From: Lotus japonicus
Taxonomy: Eukaryota > Streptophyta > Magnoliopsida > Fabales > Fabaceae
Assembly (NCBI RefSeq): GCF_012489685.1
Contig: NC_080046.1
Span: 64,185,984-64,249,983, forward strand
DNA: 64,000 bases
Direction: 5' to 3'
How positions within the stretch are numbered: the first letter of the stretch is position 1; every line of letters starts with the position of its first letter. Shown piece after piece: positions 49,301 through 61,797 of this stretch. The translations under genes were made by a program, and so were the position numbers. Below the pieces are notes generated by a model, which did not search any database, was not told where the DNA came from, and was given only the letters and a program-made list of their open reading frames with translations.

Positions 49301-50027
49301 TGATTCTCTCACATCCTTCCCATTTGTGACCTTTCCAAATCTCCATTCTCTGAATATCAAAAACTGTGAAAATCTGGAATGTATTTCAGTATCGGATGCT
49401 GATCTTCACAATCTCACAGATTTATGGATAGATGGCTGCCCCAAATTTGTATCATTCCCAACTGAAGGATTGCTCGCACCCAGCATGACTCGATTGGTTG
49501 TCAGGAATTGCGACAAGTTAAAGTCATTGCCTTGTCACATGAATACTCTTCTCCCAATGTTAGAAGATTTGTTTATTGGTAATTGCCCAAAAATTGAATT
49601 CTTTCCTAGTATGCCGCCTAGCTTGAGATCACTTCACATCAGCAACTGCGAGAAATTAATGAGGAGCCCATCCCTAGCTTCGATGGACATGCTTTCCCAT
49701 TTTATCATCACAAGTGTTGGCGTCAAGTCCTTCCCAGAGGTGTTGCTGCCCCCCTCCCTCACCTACCTGTGCCTATTAGGATTAAAATTTGTGGAGACGT
49801 TGGAGTACAAGGGGCTTCTCCACCTCACTTCCCTCCAAACATTAGATATTATTAGTTGTCCCAAGCTGGAGAATGTGGTGGGAGAAAAGTTGCCTGCCTC
49901 TCTAGTAAAACTTCAAATCTCTCGGTGTCCTCTTCTGGGAGAACGGTGCCAAATGAAGCACCCACAAATTTGGCCCAAAATTTCCCACATCCCAAGCATT
50001 ATGGTTGATGGCAAATGGATTTCTTGA
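46314..50027 (+). pseudogene. CC-NBS-LRR (CNL) resistance gene with one in-frame stop
   Basis: A single uninterrupted frame of 1,237 codons, apart from TGA at codon 218 (46965-46967). Order: N-terminal coiled-coil/Rx-N region (1-about 150, with AVYVADDFLDHV), P-loop GMGGVGKTT (192-200), kinase-2 FLIVLDDVW (266-274), RNBS-B GSKILVTTR, GSPLAAE at about 359-365 in place of GLPLAL, the RNBS-D block CFVYCSLYPKDYEF, MHD (482-484), and from about 500 onward LRRs with many irregular leucine-rich units and IxxCPxL motifs typical of the RPP13-like group. The TGA lies in HKFNL*AWACVSDEFD, where relatives have Arg (NFDLRAWACVSDEFD), so a CGA codon with CpG deamination is the simplest origin. No other frameshift was seen, so the stop may be recent or allelic. 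Without readthrough, only the CC and part of the NB domain would be made. Confidence 0.92.
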
Positions 50028-52301
50028 ACTAGGAATATCAACAGGTAATTGTTTCACTCTGCCTCAAGTAAATGTCACTTGTCCAATTTCATTCTTTGAT
50101 TTTCTGCACCAATATTTTCCATTACTCATTCAACCAAGTAAAATTATCTTCTACCAGTCGATTTATCTAACCTCTTTCGGAAGACAAATGTTTCATGATT
50201 TTGAGTCGCTGATAGTTTGTATCTTTGACTTTATACATTTAATTGTATGATCACATTGATTGCAGTCCAAGATTTGTTGGCCTACTGATATATGCAGTCA
50301 AAGCTTTTGTAAAATAGGTGGGTAATTTGTTTCAACACTTTTTGAATAAAAAAACTGTAATTTTGACTGCTTAAGTATGTGATTTAGCATGCTCCTTCTC
50401 CTTAGGTTACTGCTGGATCTTGTACTTGATAGCTGATAAAATGAGATGCTTGAACATGAAGCGGCTAACTCCCTTGTTGATTATGCTTGGAATATCAATC
50501 ATGCTTGCTTTGGTTTGCACAATCATGTGAGTTCCTAAAAGGTGCTTCCGCTGATTCTGTTCTTTGATTTCAGTTTCCGTCTTGATTTCAGCTGCACTGT
50601 TTGGTTTTTAACAGGACGCACAAGGATAAGAGGTAATCAAAGAGCAGCAGTTCCACTGATTCTTTGATTAAAGTTGGTTGTAAAAGATAACAAGAAGGAA
50701 GATCTGAGGTATAATCTCACACCTTCCTCTAGGTTGTCTGCTCCTCCAAGACAGTGTCCCAACCTTGTCTCATTTTCATCTGGCTTTTCCTCAATCATCT
50801 GAATTCTGGGGGGATGGTTTCACTGATATGAGTTCGCACACTGTCACGCTGCGTTTGGCATTGGCTTTTGTGCCTATTTAGAGGCCAAAATCAAGAGTTT
50901 AATAGACTGTTCAATGAAGCAATGGTGGATGATTCCAGGATAATGAATTTGGTGTTCAAAGACTGCAAATTTGTTTTCGAGGGATTGAATTCCTTTGTTG
51001 ATGATGGCGGTGGTACGGGAGCTGTGGCTAGGGACGAAAGTTTCTGAGACACTGTCTAATTTGCCATGCACATTGCTAGATGTTCCACTTTCACATGTGG
51101 TTGAAAAAAGATGCCATATAGCAGCAGTTTGAAATTTGTGGAGGTGATGTCATATGTTTCAGTTCATTCCTTCAGCAGATGCCGTTCTTCTATAGGTATG
51201 CCATTTTTTTCTTCATAAAACCTTTTTTCGCTTCATAAATGTGAAGTTGGATTTTCGATTTGCATACAAGTATACAACATTACTGAGCATAGCTTGGATT
51301 GTTAACCTGTATACTTTGCTAATCGTGATTTCTTGAAATTCAGTTATGAAGGATGACTGAAAAATTAATATGCATCTGGCAGCTAGTCTTGCATGCTTAC
51401 CGTGGTGAAGACGACTGCGTTAAGGTTCTGAAGAAGTGCAGAGAAGCAATTTCAAGCAAGGGTAAGGAAGGGGGAAAGTAATTATCATAGGCATAGTAAT
51501 GAAAAATATTTAGATTTCGAGCATTTTATTTTTATCTAAACAGCATAAGGTCATTCTTAGTACAAGATTCATTGCTTATTTGATCTCCTTAATTATTGCA
51601 GCAGTGCAACACTTTTGGTTTGCTATGGATATGTCAATACAGCATTTTATACGAGTCACGAGAGTTGAGAAGGTCCTTCAGCATATCATCAATTCATGCA
51701 GCGCAGTCCGGTCAAGCAACCAAACATGTTTAATAAGCATCACAAGTTACAGGACTCTGATTGCCATCTGATTTGAGTCAATCTATAATCATGATATTGA
51801 ACTCAAACCATGTATGTATCATAATGAAATCAAGTAGATCGGAATGAAATGAATTTAAACAATTAATTTTCTAATCTGCACCTGAAGCTTGACCAAAGAC
51901 AAAATTTATTGATTATTCAGGCAACCCTTGAGCATGCCAATGGTTTATACCATTCAGATTCCTAGAACGAGTACAAAACTTTTTTCTTAGTGGGAAAGCA
52001 TTGTTCCCCCAGTTCAAGCAACTTTGGTCTTTCTTCCTTCCTTCCTTAAGGTGTTTCTCTAGCTGTAATAATCAATAATTGCAATGGTTCCGTATAAAAT
52101 AGGGTGGGAAACTCTAACAAGTTGCAATTTGCTCTCATATCACAAATAGTCAACACGTTGCTTTAAACAAATTTAATGTTAATGTGAATCATGACCATTG
52201 ACTCCAATACCCATCTTATTAGTTTATAACTCAAGGCTTTGATTAAAACCAAGACCTCCACTTTTCCTCAACTAGAACTCCTCTTAGCAAGGAGCAACTT
52301 T
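50028..52301. other. CNL 3' flank, no gene recognised
   Basis: It probably includes 3' UTR sequence with introns, as is common for CNL genes (donor-like AACAG|GTAATTG at 50041-50052). Open frames at 50874-51071 and 51580-51771 have no recognisable domain. Confidence 0.45.
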
Positions 52302-53260
52302 ATGAGTATGGAGTTCCAAAGGGAGTACCTGGATTTGATTTTGGTCCCTAGTGGGTTGCTCATCATGTTTGCTTATCACCTCTTTCTGCTATACAAATAT
52401 GTCAATCGCCCTCACACTACAGTCATGGGATTTGAGAATGATGACAAGAGAACTTGGGTTGCAAAAATCATGCAGGCAAGTAATCCTTATAATCCTCCCT
52501 TTGGTTTTGATTTGATTGAAAACCCCTTAAATTATTTGAATTTGGATTCTCTACAAGAGAAATCCTAAATTTGCGCAGTCACAGAATCTGAGTTGTTTGA
52601 TCTAAGTTCGGATAGTTCAAATCCAAAGTTAATATCAAACCGTACAAATGTATTGACTGCTTGAATATAGGATTGACTTGCAGGGAACCCATATCCAAAT
52701 CATATAGCTTGTTTTTTAACTTAGTAAATCATGAGCAGGCTGAAAACAAGGATGTTAAAACAGCTTTGTCTGTCCTTCAAAGCCACTCATCAACTGCTAC
52801 ATTCTTGGCCTCAGTCTCTTTGACTCTTTGTGCTCTTATTGGAGCTTGGATTGCCAACAATTCTAGTGTTTTCTTCCAGAGCCAATTAATCTATGGTGAC
52901 ACAAGACCAACCACCATTTCTATCAAGTACATTTGCCTCCTAATCTGCTTCCTCCTTGCTTTCTCATGCTTTGTTCAGTCAGCAAGGCACTTTGTTCATG
53001 CAAACTACTTGATAAGCATGCCAGATAGTTTTGTCCCAGTGAGTAGTGTGCAGCTTGCAGTTGTGAGGGGAAGTGATTTTTGGTCACTTGGTCTAAGAGC
53101 ACTCTATTTTGCTCTTGACTTGCTTCTTTGGTTTTTTGGGCCAATGCCCATGTTTGTTTGCTCAGTGGCTATGGTGCTGGTTCTCCATTATCTTGACTCA
53201 AATTCAAGGCCATTGCACTCTACTATGATGCCAGTTTCATATGGCAAAATGAGGCCTTGA
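52302..53260 (+). CDS. DUF599 family membrane protein
   Basis: Two exons (52302-52475 and 52739-53260) encode 231 residues. The first starts MSMEFQREYLDLILVPSGLL, with a second ATG two codons on, and contains the first TM helix and the YHLFLLYKYVNRPHTTVMGF segment characteristic of DUF599. The second has three more hydrophobic stretches and FVQSARHFVHANYLISMP, GLRALYFALDLLLWFFGP and a C-terminal HYLD motif. The frame and family alignment place the junction at MQ|AENKDV, which makes the intron begin GC (CAG|GCAAGT) and end AG (GAGCAG). The family is plant-wide, predicted plasma or internal membrane, function unknown. Length is normal for the family. Confidence 0.9.
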
Positions 53261-55843
53261 CATAAATTAATAAGGAACTCGCAATATTTCTTAATGAAGA
53301 ACAAATTTGGTAAGATGTATGAAAGCAATTTATCTAATGATCATTTTTACGGTTCTACAATAAGAAATCCAGTAATGTAGTGCACGTTTGAATGTGCCAA
53401 CTCATGCTAGGGTGTTACAAAATTGTTAAGGTCGTTAGTTCCTTTTTGGGGTGGGGGGGGGGGGGGGGGGGTTCACAATTAATGTTGTGTGATAAAATCA
53501 AATTAGACTGGAAAAAAGGAACATTTTTCTTGCAAGCAAAGCTTTGTGATTGACTTGTAATTTTAAATGATTGCAAGTGGGTCTAAAATTTTGAATGCAA
53601 TGTTTATGTCTAACTACTTACGTACAAGTTTGTGAGGAATGAACTCTTGCTTACACTAACAAGAAATTGAATATGAAGACACTCACACATGTTTGCTCAG
53701 TTAGTAAGGACAGACTAACTACTTTTCCTTAGAAAATTGTGTCTTTTAATTTTGTGGTGGTGACTGAAGTTAAATTCACACAATTTTTTTTTTAACAAAA
53801 AATAATAAATAAAAATAAGATGGCTAAAAATGATATATAAAATATGCAAATTGTACAGTTTTTGTAATAAACTATGACTACTAGACCTTTTCTTTTTGGA
53901 GCAAATCTAACTGCACCATTGAAATGGGCCACTTTTGCAAGCCATGAGAGAGACTAACTAAACGGTTGGACTTGGACCTCAATTTTAATTTCACTGAATT
54001 CGTTTTTGGTCGCCCCAATTATTAATATCACATGCTTTTTCTTTTGTAAGTCAATAATTTCCATTGTCCATATATAGCTTGAAAAGAAGTGATGCAGCTT
54101 ACCATATACCATATTTCCATGCGTGTGATGTAGACTACTCAAGATCCCCAAACATAAATTGATAATTCTAATCCTTATGACTGCAATAGTTCAACCAGTC
54201 TATTGAAAACGACGTACATATTCTCCATCTAGGAAAAATGTTAACACAAAAATACAAGTGCTAGCTGCAGGGACTAGCACCACAAACCAATTATATATCG
54301 GGAGATAAACTAATATCCCGGGGGGGAACATCATATGATAAATATTTGCTAAGCAATGTAGAAGTTTCTTGATTTTGAGATGGATTTTTTGCATTTTGAG
54401 GTGAAATATGAATTTTTGGGTTTAGAGATGATTATGAAAGGAAAAATAACCAAATTTAATGGGAAAAAAATTTAGAGGGGCTAAAACATATGTTAAAAGT
54501 TCACAAGAAAACCTATGTGGGGATTAGGTAAAAAATTATCATACAAGCTTTAAATCAAACAAAATATTATTCCAAGAATAAAAAAGAGTTTTTTGTTTCC
54601 AAAGACCATTTCAGAATCGGATGTATAAGAAAAAAACACTTTTAACTCAAATAACAATAATATGGTGTAAGAGTTTAACAGATCAGACCACGATTTAATT
54701 AGTGTTTCAAAACACCAATAAACTATAAAACATTCAAACATACTTTTTTTTTTCAAAAGAAAATAAGTTGGCTTGCAAGTTGATCCACCTGATTGGCGAG
54801 TTATACAACTATACGAGTTCATGAGTTGGATTGTACAACTCGCTTTGCTACACCTGACACGTTATATATGCGGGTTGACATAATGGTTAAACTTGTACTG
54901 TCACCGGTAGATCTTAACATCTTGAAAGAAATATATAAATTCTTCTCTTATGAATCAAATAAATTTATATATGAAAAATGTTTAAAATAAGCAATTAAGG
55001 TCTAACTAGGTTGTAAAATTTATAATTCTTTTTAGGCGGTCTACCATGTATCAAGAAAAGTTTAATTTACAAATAAAATTTTCGTTATAAAACTATTTTA
55101 ACACATAATGATGATGTTAATTGTTAAAAATACCTTTTACCAAATATTACCTTTTTACTATATGAGTGAACGAATTTTTAATACAATTCACCATATAATT
55201 GAATTTTGTTTCCCTGAAATGAGTTTAGTTCTTTTTACCCCTTCCTTACCCAATTGATTATATAAAACAATTCTAGGGTTAGTGAAGAAATATTTTATCC
55301 TTTTAAATTGAAGAAGAGAGAAATATACATTATTTCAAAATGCCATTTAAGGGAAGTTTCTACTTTTAACATATGGTCGAGTACCATTTAAATCTTACAT
55401 GAATAATTATAATAATTTACTTTTTATAAATTTCATTTTTTTCTCTTGTTGCATAAAACTATTATTATATTAATAAATATCACATGTAAAATTTCAATTC
55501 TTAATTACTCCCCTGGCAATAAGAGCCCCCACCTAGACCCCTAGCTGGGCTTTTCATTGCAGTGTACTATACTCTACTACTTTCTACATTTGAACCAGCA
55601 CTAGATATTGACCCCCAAAAAATCCAGCACTAGATATTCTGAAAAAACAAAGAGGGACTAATTAAACTGCAATTTCTTTTTTCAATAAACAGTGCACATT
55701 AATTATCATAGTGAAATTTTTGCAATGGTCCTCTTGTACCACATCTCATATTTAATATATTTTAATTTCTTTTTTATAAATATTCATAAAATCCTACAAT
55801 ATATTCCAATTAATATACATTATAGAAAGTGAAATAAATACAA
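53261..55843. other. Intergenic, AT-rich, no gene
   Basis: It begins with the probable 3' UTR of the DUF599 gene. A homopolymer of about 18 G lies near 53,453-53,471. Open frames at 53954-54990 are background. Confidence 0.5.
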
Positions 55844-56060
55844 GGGATAATCCTCTAATTGGTCCTTGTGGTTGTGTGGCCGTCTGAAATTAGTCCCTCC
55901 CGTAAAATCTAAGTCCTCGCGTTTGAAAAATGTGTGTAAATTAGTCCCTCCGGCGAGGACCTGCTACACACACTTTTTCAAACGCGAGGACTTAGATTTT
56001 ACGGGAGGGACTAATTTCAGACGGCCACACAACCACAGGGACCAATTAGAGGATTAACCC
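55844..56060. mobile_element. Foldback MULE-type MITE, 217 bp
   Basis: Near-perfect inverted arms of about 95 bp; the ends read GGGATAATCCTCTAATTGGT and, on the other strand, GGGTTAATCCTCTAATTGGT. The flanks are the perfect 9-bp direct repeat TAAATACAA (55835-55843 and 56061-56069). The high arm identity suggests a young insertion. Confidence 0.9.
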
Positions 56061-56069
56061 TAAATACAA

Positions 56070-58917
56070 AGATTGAAGGTATATTTCCTCACCCTTTTAG
56101 GGGTTCTCTGGATTCCAGGTATCACGTTCCCATCCATACAGAGAGAGAGGGGGAGAGCTTTAATTCATTTGTAGGCAATCCTGACCGTTGGATCAAAACC
56201 CACTTGGTGATAGCCGACAGCTTCTGATGGAGACAAAGACCGGTCTAGTTCCTTTTGGCAACCCGCCAGCGGGACCCACCTATTCATACTTGACAACGAA
56301 ATGACTGAAATAGCCCTCAACAGTGGGTACCCCCTTTAAAGGCCTTCAGAGGACGACACGTGGTATGTGGTGGTACAAAAACGACGTCGGGGCGCGTGCA
56401 GATGAGACGAACGACATGACTAAAGTACGATGAAAGAGAGAGGAGAGACAGCACCCGCGTAAAAGTCGAGGGTTTCTGCCCTGTGACTGCAGAACCTCAC
56501 TCTTTCTAAACTCTCTGCCCCTTCCCATCATAACCACCCTTTCCTTCCACACCGCATTATTCGGCGCGTCTAGTTCACGCGCTGCGGTTGGGCTTTAGTA
56601 GGTAGGTGGTGGGCCGGGCTTATGGTTGTGACTTGTGGCCTGTGGAGTGGGGAGAGGCCTATTTGGGTAAGAAGTGCGATGATAGACAAATGATAGCGAC
56701 ACTTATTTTTCAAAGACATGAGGAGAATGAATGATGATGTATTTATAAAATCATGCATGCAGCTTAAGATTAGTGGAGAGGGTGTTTGTATTTGGAACAT
56801 GTTACATGCAGGTGACTTTGGTTAGGGGCTGGAAGTGTTGTTGTGATAATTTGGTGAAAATGTTAATTCAGTTTGTTAATTCAGGAGGATGAAGTTTTCG
56901 ATACTACTTGCACGTATATGGTGACATAGATTTAAGATTAGTTAATTATCTATAGTTTTTAACTTTTGTAAAAAATCGTCACCTATTACATTAAGGGATT
57001 ATACAATCTATTGACAAGATGTACTGAAATTTTTCTCAGAGATTTAGGACAATTTAGCAACACAAATGCCTTTGTTGTCATTACCTTATATATGCGGGCT
57101 ATTCTAACTCACAAAACAAGCAAGACAATTACTGCTATAGCTAGAGCTAGCCTAGACAATCAAGTAAATCCTCAATTAAGTTGGTCTTAATGCATGTAAT
57201 TATATATTTCTCTTAACAAATAATTTTTTGATCCTCTCTGAATTTATATCATTACTCGTACAAAATCTAACATATATATCACTAGACTAACACGTTATGA
57301 GTAGTGAGAAATTATATATTGATGGCATTTCGATGTTGATGTTTCAATTCAACCTTTATTCATACCCAAAAGTAATTCCCTGTATCCCTTTCTTTTTAAA
57401 CATAACTAAAGCCAAACAGAAAAAGAAAATTAAAAGATTGCCAATTGATTGAAGTCCATATATACTATTTAGAGCGTGACATAATCAATATGGAGAAAAG
57501 TGCCCCTATCCTAGGGCATAATCATGCGCACCATGCTTAGGCATATATTACTAATTCTACATAAATAAAATTATTTAATTTTCTGTAGCTAGCTAGGTAT
57601 TATACCTATTTTTATCCTTACATATATAATTCCAAATAGATAATTATGTTAGAGTTAACAACATCTACATTATTGTGAGACTAACTACACTACAGTTGTT
57701 GAGAATTTAAGTGCGGAATTGGAGTCTAACATTAGTTAAGTTTGGGTTAAGAGAAGACTTTATAAGAGATGTGACTCATAAACCTAATGTCTTGAGATTT
57801 TAGGTTAAAATGTGACGTCGATATCTCTCGGGTGTTTTGCTCCTCGACTCATTGACTCCCCTATCTCCTCCAACATTAATGATCAATAATAATTTTGATT
57901 GGGAAACCAATTATGCAGTTATGAAAAGAAGCACGTTGAGGAAGGAAGAGCGTGGAGTACTAGAAGAGTTTGTGAGTTTCCAAATTAGGATAAAAGCAAG
58001 GGGCAGCGATTTAACCGGTTGGGCACTGAGTGGTAACCCAATTTGTCCTGGTTATGCAACTAGACCTACCTGACTCTATTCTATTCTACTGTGCCAGCCA
58101 CTGCTTTGGGTTTGGTTTTGGGTTCCTTGCAATTGATGGTGGTTTCTGAAAAAGACTTCACCTTTCTCATTACTGCCACCCACTGTGCTGAGTGAGTGAA
58201 TTCACACATGTGCCCTCAAAAGGAAATTTTGCCCATAGCAAAGTGTGCAACCATTTCTTTGCTGGCTTCATTTTCATCCTTTATTGGTCCATCATCTTGG
58301 GATTCTACCATAATACTATTGATGTTATTTATTTGCCCACTCAATAATGTCCTCAACTTAACAATTTTGGCTGTACGTGTCAGTGTGAGTTTGGAAGGAA
58401 ATTCATATAGTGCATTTAACTGGTAAAAACTATTACCATTTTTTTTAATTTAAATACATGTATTTTCAGCTGAAGCAAGCGTCACTCAATTATGTCAGTG
58501 TGAATTTTGTAGAAGAATTAGAAAAACACAGTAAAATCAATTACATAATGAACAGCTTTAAAAGTTAAGAAAAATGACTTTTATTCACTGTGATTTTAAC
58601 TCATTATGTATCCAAATGTGCATTAAACACGTGTACATTATTGAAGCAATCCTCAGGGAAAAGTTCTCAATTATGGCAACTAGATTTACAGGGACTAAAA
58701 TTATGTTTAGGCATGTAATATGCATAATTTTTTCACAATTTCATCGACAGATTGCAATAACTCTCAAAAAAATCTGAATCAATGCTAAATTATTGCTACG
58801 CCTGTTGTAATAGATGCACACGCCAACACAATTTTTAAGATGGTTGGTGCTAAGGGTTTAGCGACCCACCTCTTATATGATGATCAATTTTCAATCGCTG
58901 TATTGGCTAGTAGGAAC
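56070..58917. other. Gene-free stretch; GC-richer patch at 56.1-56.6 kb
   Basis: The patch at about 56,130-56,620 is distinctly richer in GC than its surroundings and holds a CACGTG G-box (56357-56362) and a GAGAGAG tract (56,140-56,155). It looks promoter-like, but no coding exon follows. Open frames at 56346-56552 and 57837-58073 show no domain. Confidence 0.4.
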
Positions 58918-59775
58918 CTTGTAAGACCAATGATTTGTTTAATTTACTTACTCTCAACACCACTTTTTCTCTTCCCAACACTCCACATCATCTTCTCTCT
59001 CCAATTCAACACTCATTCAACTTTTACCCACTCCAATGGTTTTTCATTCAACACCAACACCCTACCCCACCACTTTTTTATTTCATATTTTTATTTAATT
59101 TTATATTTTTATTTTTATGATTTACATAAAATTACAATTATCGATTTAAATTAAATTAAAACAATAAATACTTAACAATTTAATTTATTTTTTAATATAG
59201 ACAATAATTTATTTTATTTCCTTAACTTATTTTATTTTATTGTTGGGATCCATTTCAAAACAAAGGCTAATAGAAAGATAATAAAAATAGTGAAAATTTT
59301 GGTTTTTTTTTTGTCTAAATCAAACGAACCAAATCTCTATTTATAGAGGAAAAAAAATCATGAATTTTGGTCAATATGAAATAATTGAGTTCAAAATATT
59401 AAGATGATAAAAATCCGGACAACGAACTAGAACGCGCCACGTGGCACCGATTACCCCCTCTTAACATGTTGAGAACTCTCAACACTTCTCTCATCCACCT
59501 CATCTTCAACAAACCTCAACCAACCACTACACACCCTCAACAAAATTCAACCTCCTCTCAACAAGGAAAATGTTATTTACACACCTCTTGTAGAGGTGGA
59601 ATGAGGAGAGAGATAAGAAGAAAAAGAAAAGTAAGAGAGAGAAAGTATGAGATGTGATAGATGATAAGAGGAGAGAGATAGAAATAAAAATAGGTGGAAA
59701 TGGAGTGTTTAAAAAATAAGGTGTGTATATATCATTGTTGCTCTCAACAAACCATTGTATTTGGTCTAAAGGATA
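58918..59775. repeat. Possible nested inverted-repeat elements
   Basis: The outer ends share AGACCAATG(A)TTTGTT-type sequence in inverted orientation, and CTCTCAACA motifs recur at both sides. Inside, about 59,570-59,745 is bounded by TTACACACCT and AGGTGTGTA in inverted orientation. A CACGTG motif lies at 59438-59443. No target duplications were resolved. Confidence 0.35.
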
Positions 59776-61095
59776 TAGTCTTACTTTAATTTCTGTTCTT
59801 AGTTCATGAATATATAAACCACTAAAGTGTGGCTTGAGCCAAGCAAAGGGGCTCTAAACATTAAAATGAATTTATACCCTTCTATCTCCTTAATTTCTTT
59901 GAGCGATTCATCATTGATTGCAACCTAAGATCGCCTCAAGACATGCAACTTCCCATTATTTGCATGCTTTGTGATTGAAAAAGAAAGTTGTGCATATTTA
60001 ATTTCAGGCTACAAAACATGGTTGAAAATCATTACCCATGTATACTTGCTCATGTTTACATTAAAAGAATTTATTGTACAACCTTGGTAAACTAACTCAT
60101 TTATAATTTTCAAAATCATATAGTACCCCATGACTTTAATGTTTGAATATCAAGGTCTCATCAATGAAAAATTTCTCCTTTTTTTTCCTTTAGTGAATCT
60201 GTCACCCACCACTTCCACTATCACCTCTGCGGCACCCCCTTCCACCCTCTGTCACTATCACCGTCGCTGCCGCCCACTCTCTGCCACCTTTGCAAGCTCC
60301 ACGACAAGCTCCTCCTCTGCATCCCCTAACCACCCTATATTTTGTGTATGGTGGATTGTTATCTTTACTAGATTTGTGTTAGCCTCTTTTTTAGTTGTTC
60401 TTGCACAGCTTCAGCTAGCAGTTATGCCTTGAAGGTGAATGAAGCAACATGTAAAAGGTTTTATAAAGTTTTTGTATGTGGACAACACTTAGAGGGCTAT
60501 GTTGTTGGTTTAGTTTCATTATTAAATTTGGAGTTCTGATCTAGGGTTATTTTACTTCATGTCTTTAGCGGGATATATTAGCTGAGTGAGCATGCTTTAT
60601 TCGCAATTTACTTATTTGCTAACTTTGCAATATATTTGCTCATCGAGACTTATAGTCTCTCATGATGTAAGTATCGTTAGCCAACCCGTTTTGATGTTTA
60701 TCTCCACATCTAAAAAAACCATTAATAATTTTGTCGTGAGAATTTTTCTCCCCTCCACCTCTAACCAGTTTTTGATGGTGATAATAACCTTACTTATTAC
60801 TGTGTAGAAATTCCATTTAACTATCACTAGGGTTCCCTTAAAATGGTGTAATTTTTTAATGAGTGTCCTATCCTCCATAGATTATTTTCTTCCCTCCCAT
60901 TCATTTACATATAATGGAGACATTCCTTGCAAATTACACATTGTTGACAAAAATGTCTGGGTGCATAGTTAAATTTTACACAACACTCTCCACTTGGAAA
61001 TGGGTTTAAAGTACTTTCTTGACCAATACTTCAATTTCATCACTATCCCTTCTCAACTGATCACTTTTGTCTAAGGGGTATTGGTGAAATAACTA
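59776..61095. other. Intergenic, no gene recognised
   Basis: AT-rich. A low-complexity Ser/Thr/Pro-rich open frame at 60130-60432 looks accidental. Confidence 0.5.
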
Positions 61096-61409
61096 CTCCC
61101 TCCTTTCTTGATCTTTTATTGTTTTAACTTTTGGTCTATATTCCAAAACTTTTGTTGTTTTACAAACCCAATGTATTTTTTCTCAATTTATTCAATGTAT
61201 ACCATCATTTAATACTATATCTCTCACCTATCACCTCTTATTTTCACCAATCAAAATCATAACAAGTTTTTTAACCAATAACTATCATTATCTTTCTTCA
61301 CTTTAACTCAACATTAAATATGAGTGTTTATGTCAACAAATATATCAATAATTACACTCTTAAACAATGTGCATAACCTTAAACAACAAAAAATCAGGAA
61401 CGGAGGGAG
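61096..61409. mobile_element. Stowaway-type MITE (Tc1/mariner), 314 bp
   Basis: It starts CTCCCTCCTTTCTTGATC and ends GGAACGGAGGGAG, with TA on both sides (61094-61095, 61410-61411). The CTCCCTCCGTTCC terminus is the standard Stowaway signature. Confidence 0.85.
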
Positions 61410-61531
61410 TAATTATGTGAAAAAAATTCCACGACCGAATGTGGAGTAGGTAATTCTTGAAGTCAATATCATGTAAACAATAATAAATATGTATATGACC
61501 TTTTGACACATCACTAATGGCTTAACTAATA

Positions 61532-61795
61532 CTCCCTCCGTTCTTATTTAACTGTCCACTTTAAATAAATTTTTTTGTTCTTATTTAACTGTCTACTTAG
61601 CATTTCAAGAGAGCATTAAATGATGTTTTTACAACAAATGTCCTTGTTAGTACAATAAATGATGAGAGATAACACATACTTTAAATGGTAAAATAGAAAA
61701 ATAATCCCCACTTTTTCTAAAAATCAACAAAATTAATCACACCCTTAATATGTGTGCCCCACTCAAAGTGAACAGTTAAATAGGAACGGAGGGAG
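61532..61795. mobile_element. Stowaway-type MITE (Tc1/mariner), 264 bp
   Basis: It starts CTCCCTCCGTTCTTATTT and ends TAGGAACGGAGGGAG, flanked by TA duplications (61530-61531, 61796-61797). The TTATTTAACTGTCCACTT subterminal sequence and its inverted counterpart AAGTGAACAGTTAAATA are clear. Confidence 0.9.
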
Positions 61796-61797
61796 TA

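Noticed and set aside
57837..58073. 78-codon frame with gene-like start
   Set aside because: No homology recognised and no continuation; may be TE debris.
60130..60432. 100-codon Ser/Thr-rich frame
   Set aside because: Low-complexity composition; no splice or domain support.
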